Shown here one piece after another: positions 63,482 to 64,000 of a DNA stretch of 64,000 nt. Positions within the stretch are counted from its first letter, which is position 1; the number at the start of each line of letters is the position of its first letter. The translations under genes were made by a program, and so were the position numbers. The DNA comes from Chryseobacterium jejuense (lineage in GTDB: Bacteria; Bacteroidota; Bacteroidia; Flavobacteriales; Weeksellaceae), in contig NZ_FNEG01000002.1 of assembly GCF_900100075.1 (NCBI RefSeq), positions 62,001-126,000 of the forward strand, read 5' to 3'. The notes beneath the pieces were generated by a model that saw only the letters and a list, made by a program, of their open reading frames with translations, searched no databases and was not told where the DNA came from.

Positions 63482-64000
63482 ATGAGTAAAAACATACGCT
63501 TCTTTATGATCTTTATCTTAGGATTCATCACTTATTATTTCTTTGACCTTTTTTGTTTTAAAACTATTCAACATTTTATAAAAGAGCTCTTCCACAGTAA
63601 AGCTATAGCCCATGTCTTAGCCTATTCCATTACTCTGATCCCGATCATCATTACTCTGAAGGTACTGCTTCCCAAAAATAAAACCATAAATCTGCTTTCT
63701 TTAAATCAATCTGCTGCTAAAGGTTTTACCCTAGCATTTATGGGAACCTTACCCATGCTGATTGGATACATCATACATTTTAAACTCACCAATACAATCA
63801 GTTTTGAATCATTATTTATCAATACCATTTCATCTGCTTTCTTTGAAGAGCTTATATTCAGAGTCTTTCTTATCGGGACATTATATAGATTTACCAGACT
63901 GGGATTTCTTTCATCCATCATGTTTGGATCAATATTATTTGCACAAGTTCATTTATATCAGAGCCAAAATACAATAGAGCTTCTCGAGATATTTGCCATT
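63482..64000 (+). CDS. CPBP-family intramembrane metalloprotease (C-terminus beyond window)
   Basis: The frame from the ATG at 63482 is open to the window end (173 codons). It has several membrane helices (residues 5-25, 45-65, 78-98, then 112-132 and 142-160). The catalytic motifs of the CPBP/Abi family are visible: EELIFR near residue 121 (EExxxR) and the following FAQVHLYQ near residue 154 (FxxxH type). These are Rce1-like membrane proteases whose bacterial members have varied or unknown targets. The gap to the LytTR gene is 90 bp, and co-transcription is possible. Confidence 0.88.
   Translation, partial: MSKNIRFFMIFILGFITYYFFDLFCFKTIQHFIKELFHSKAIAHVLAYSITLIPIIITLKVLLPKNKTINLLSLNQSAAKGFTLAFMGTLPMLIGYIIHFKLTNTISFESLFINTISSAFFEELIFRVFLIGTLYRFTRLGFLSSIMFGSILFAQVHLYQSQNTIELLEIFAI

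Noticed and set aside
63482..64000. CPBP protease as an immunity protein for the Cys-rich peptides
   Set aside because: CPBP proteins do serve as immunity factors in some bacteriocin systems, but this gene is 12 kb from the peptides with unrelated operons between.

Overview
The window is a low-GC chromosomal segment of a Bacteroidetes bacterium, most likely a Flavobacteriia member close to Chryseobacterium. The evidence is: two proteins with type IX secretion (T9SS) C-terminal sorting domains; TAnnTTTG (-7) promoter elements, several with a TTG/TTTG -33 element; translation starts without Shine-Dalgarno sequences; many 'SC'-type lipoprotein signals; and short Cys-rich peptides with the double-glycine leader that is common in Chryseobacterium. 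I see no rRNA, tRNA, CRISPR array or insertion sequence. The species call is an inference from protein style.

Layout. (1) 1-4303, minus: a lipoprotein gene running off the left edge and a two-component operon (NarL-type regulator, unknown soluble protein, membrane protein, histidine kinase). Both transcription units start from near-identical promoter/operator elements. (2) 4582-7170: a small lipoprotein and a T9SS-exported Asp-box repeat protein, converging on a bidirectional terminator. (3) 7246-21038, minus: the S10-spc-alpha ribosomal superoperon from rplC to rplQ, with secY, infA, rpmJ and rpoA. Its usual first gene, rpsJ, is missing here; it lies at 39928-40233 at the end of rpsL-rpsG-fusA-rpsJ. 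The ancestral str-S10 order is therefore broken between rpsJ and rplC by about 19 kb. (4) That 19 kb holds a DeoR-type repressor divergent from glpD-glpK-glpF-porin (glycerol uptake and catabolism), several unknown exported proteins (one of 912 and one of 960 residues), an iron permease, and an iron-type operon (TonB-dependent siderophore receptor, lipoprotein, PepSY membrane protein).

(5) 43469-50582: a phosphodiesterase-like lipoprotein, a GT-C type membrane protein, Dps, nicotinate phosphoribosyltransferase, a GEVED/T9SS protein and an exported YciI-like protein. (6) 50594-51668: three small genes for six-cysteine peptides with double-glycine leaders. Two are tandem duplicates that share a 25-bp upstream block and the same terminator; the third is divergent. 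No export or modification gene is beside them. (7) 52517-60420, minus: an OmpR-type two-component system and a CzcCBA/CusCBA-type metal efflux operon, whose promoter is preceded by hexamers repeated at an exact 11-bp period. (8) 60593-64000: rmuC, a small membrane protein, a LytTR-type membrane regulator split by a -1 frameshift exactly at an A-AAA-AAA heptamer, and the start of a CPBP-family membrane protease.

The most useful leads are the shared operator of the first two-component system, the phased repeats of the metal-efflux promoter, the orphan Cys-rich peptide cassettes, the possible frameshift switch in the LytTR regulator, and the broken str-S10 cluster. Start sites were moved to internal ATGs where a promoter element overlaps the longer reading frame.
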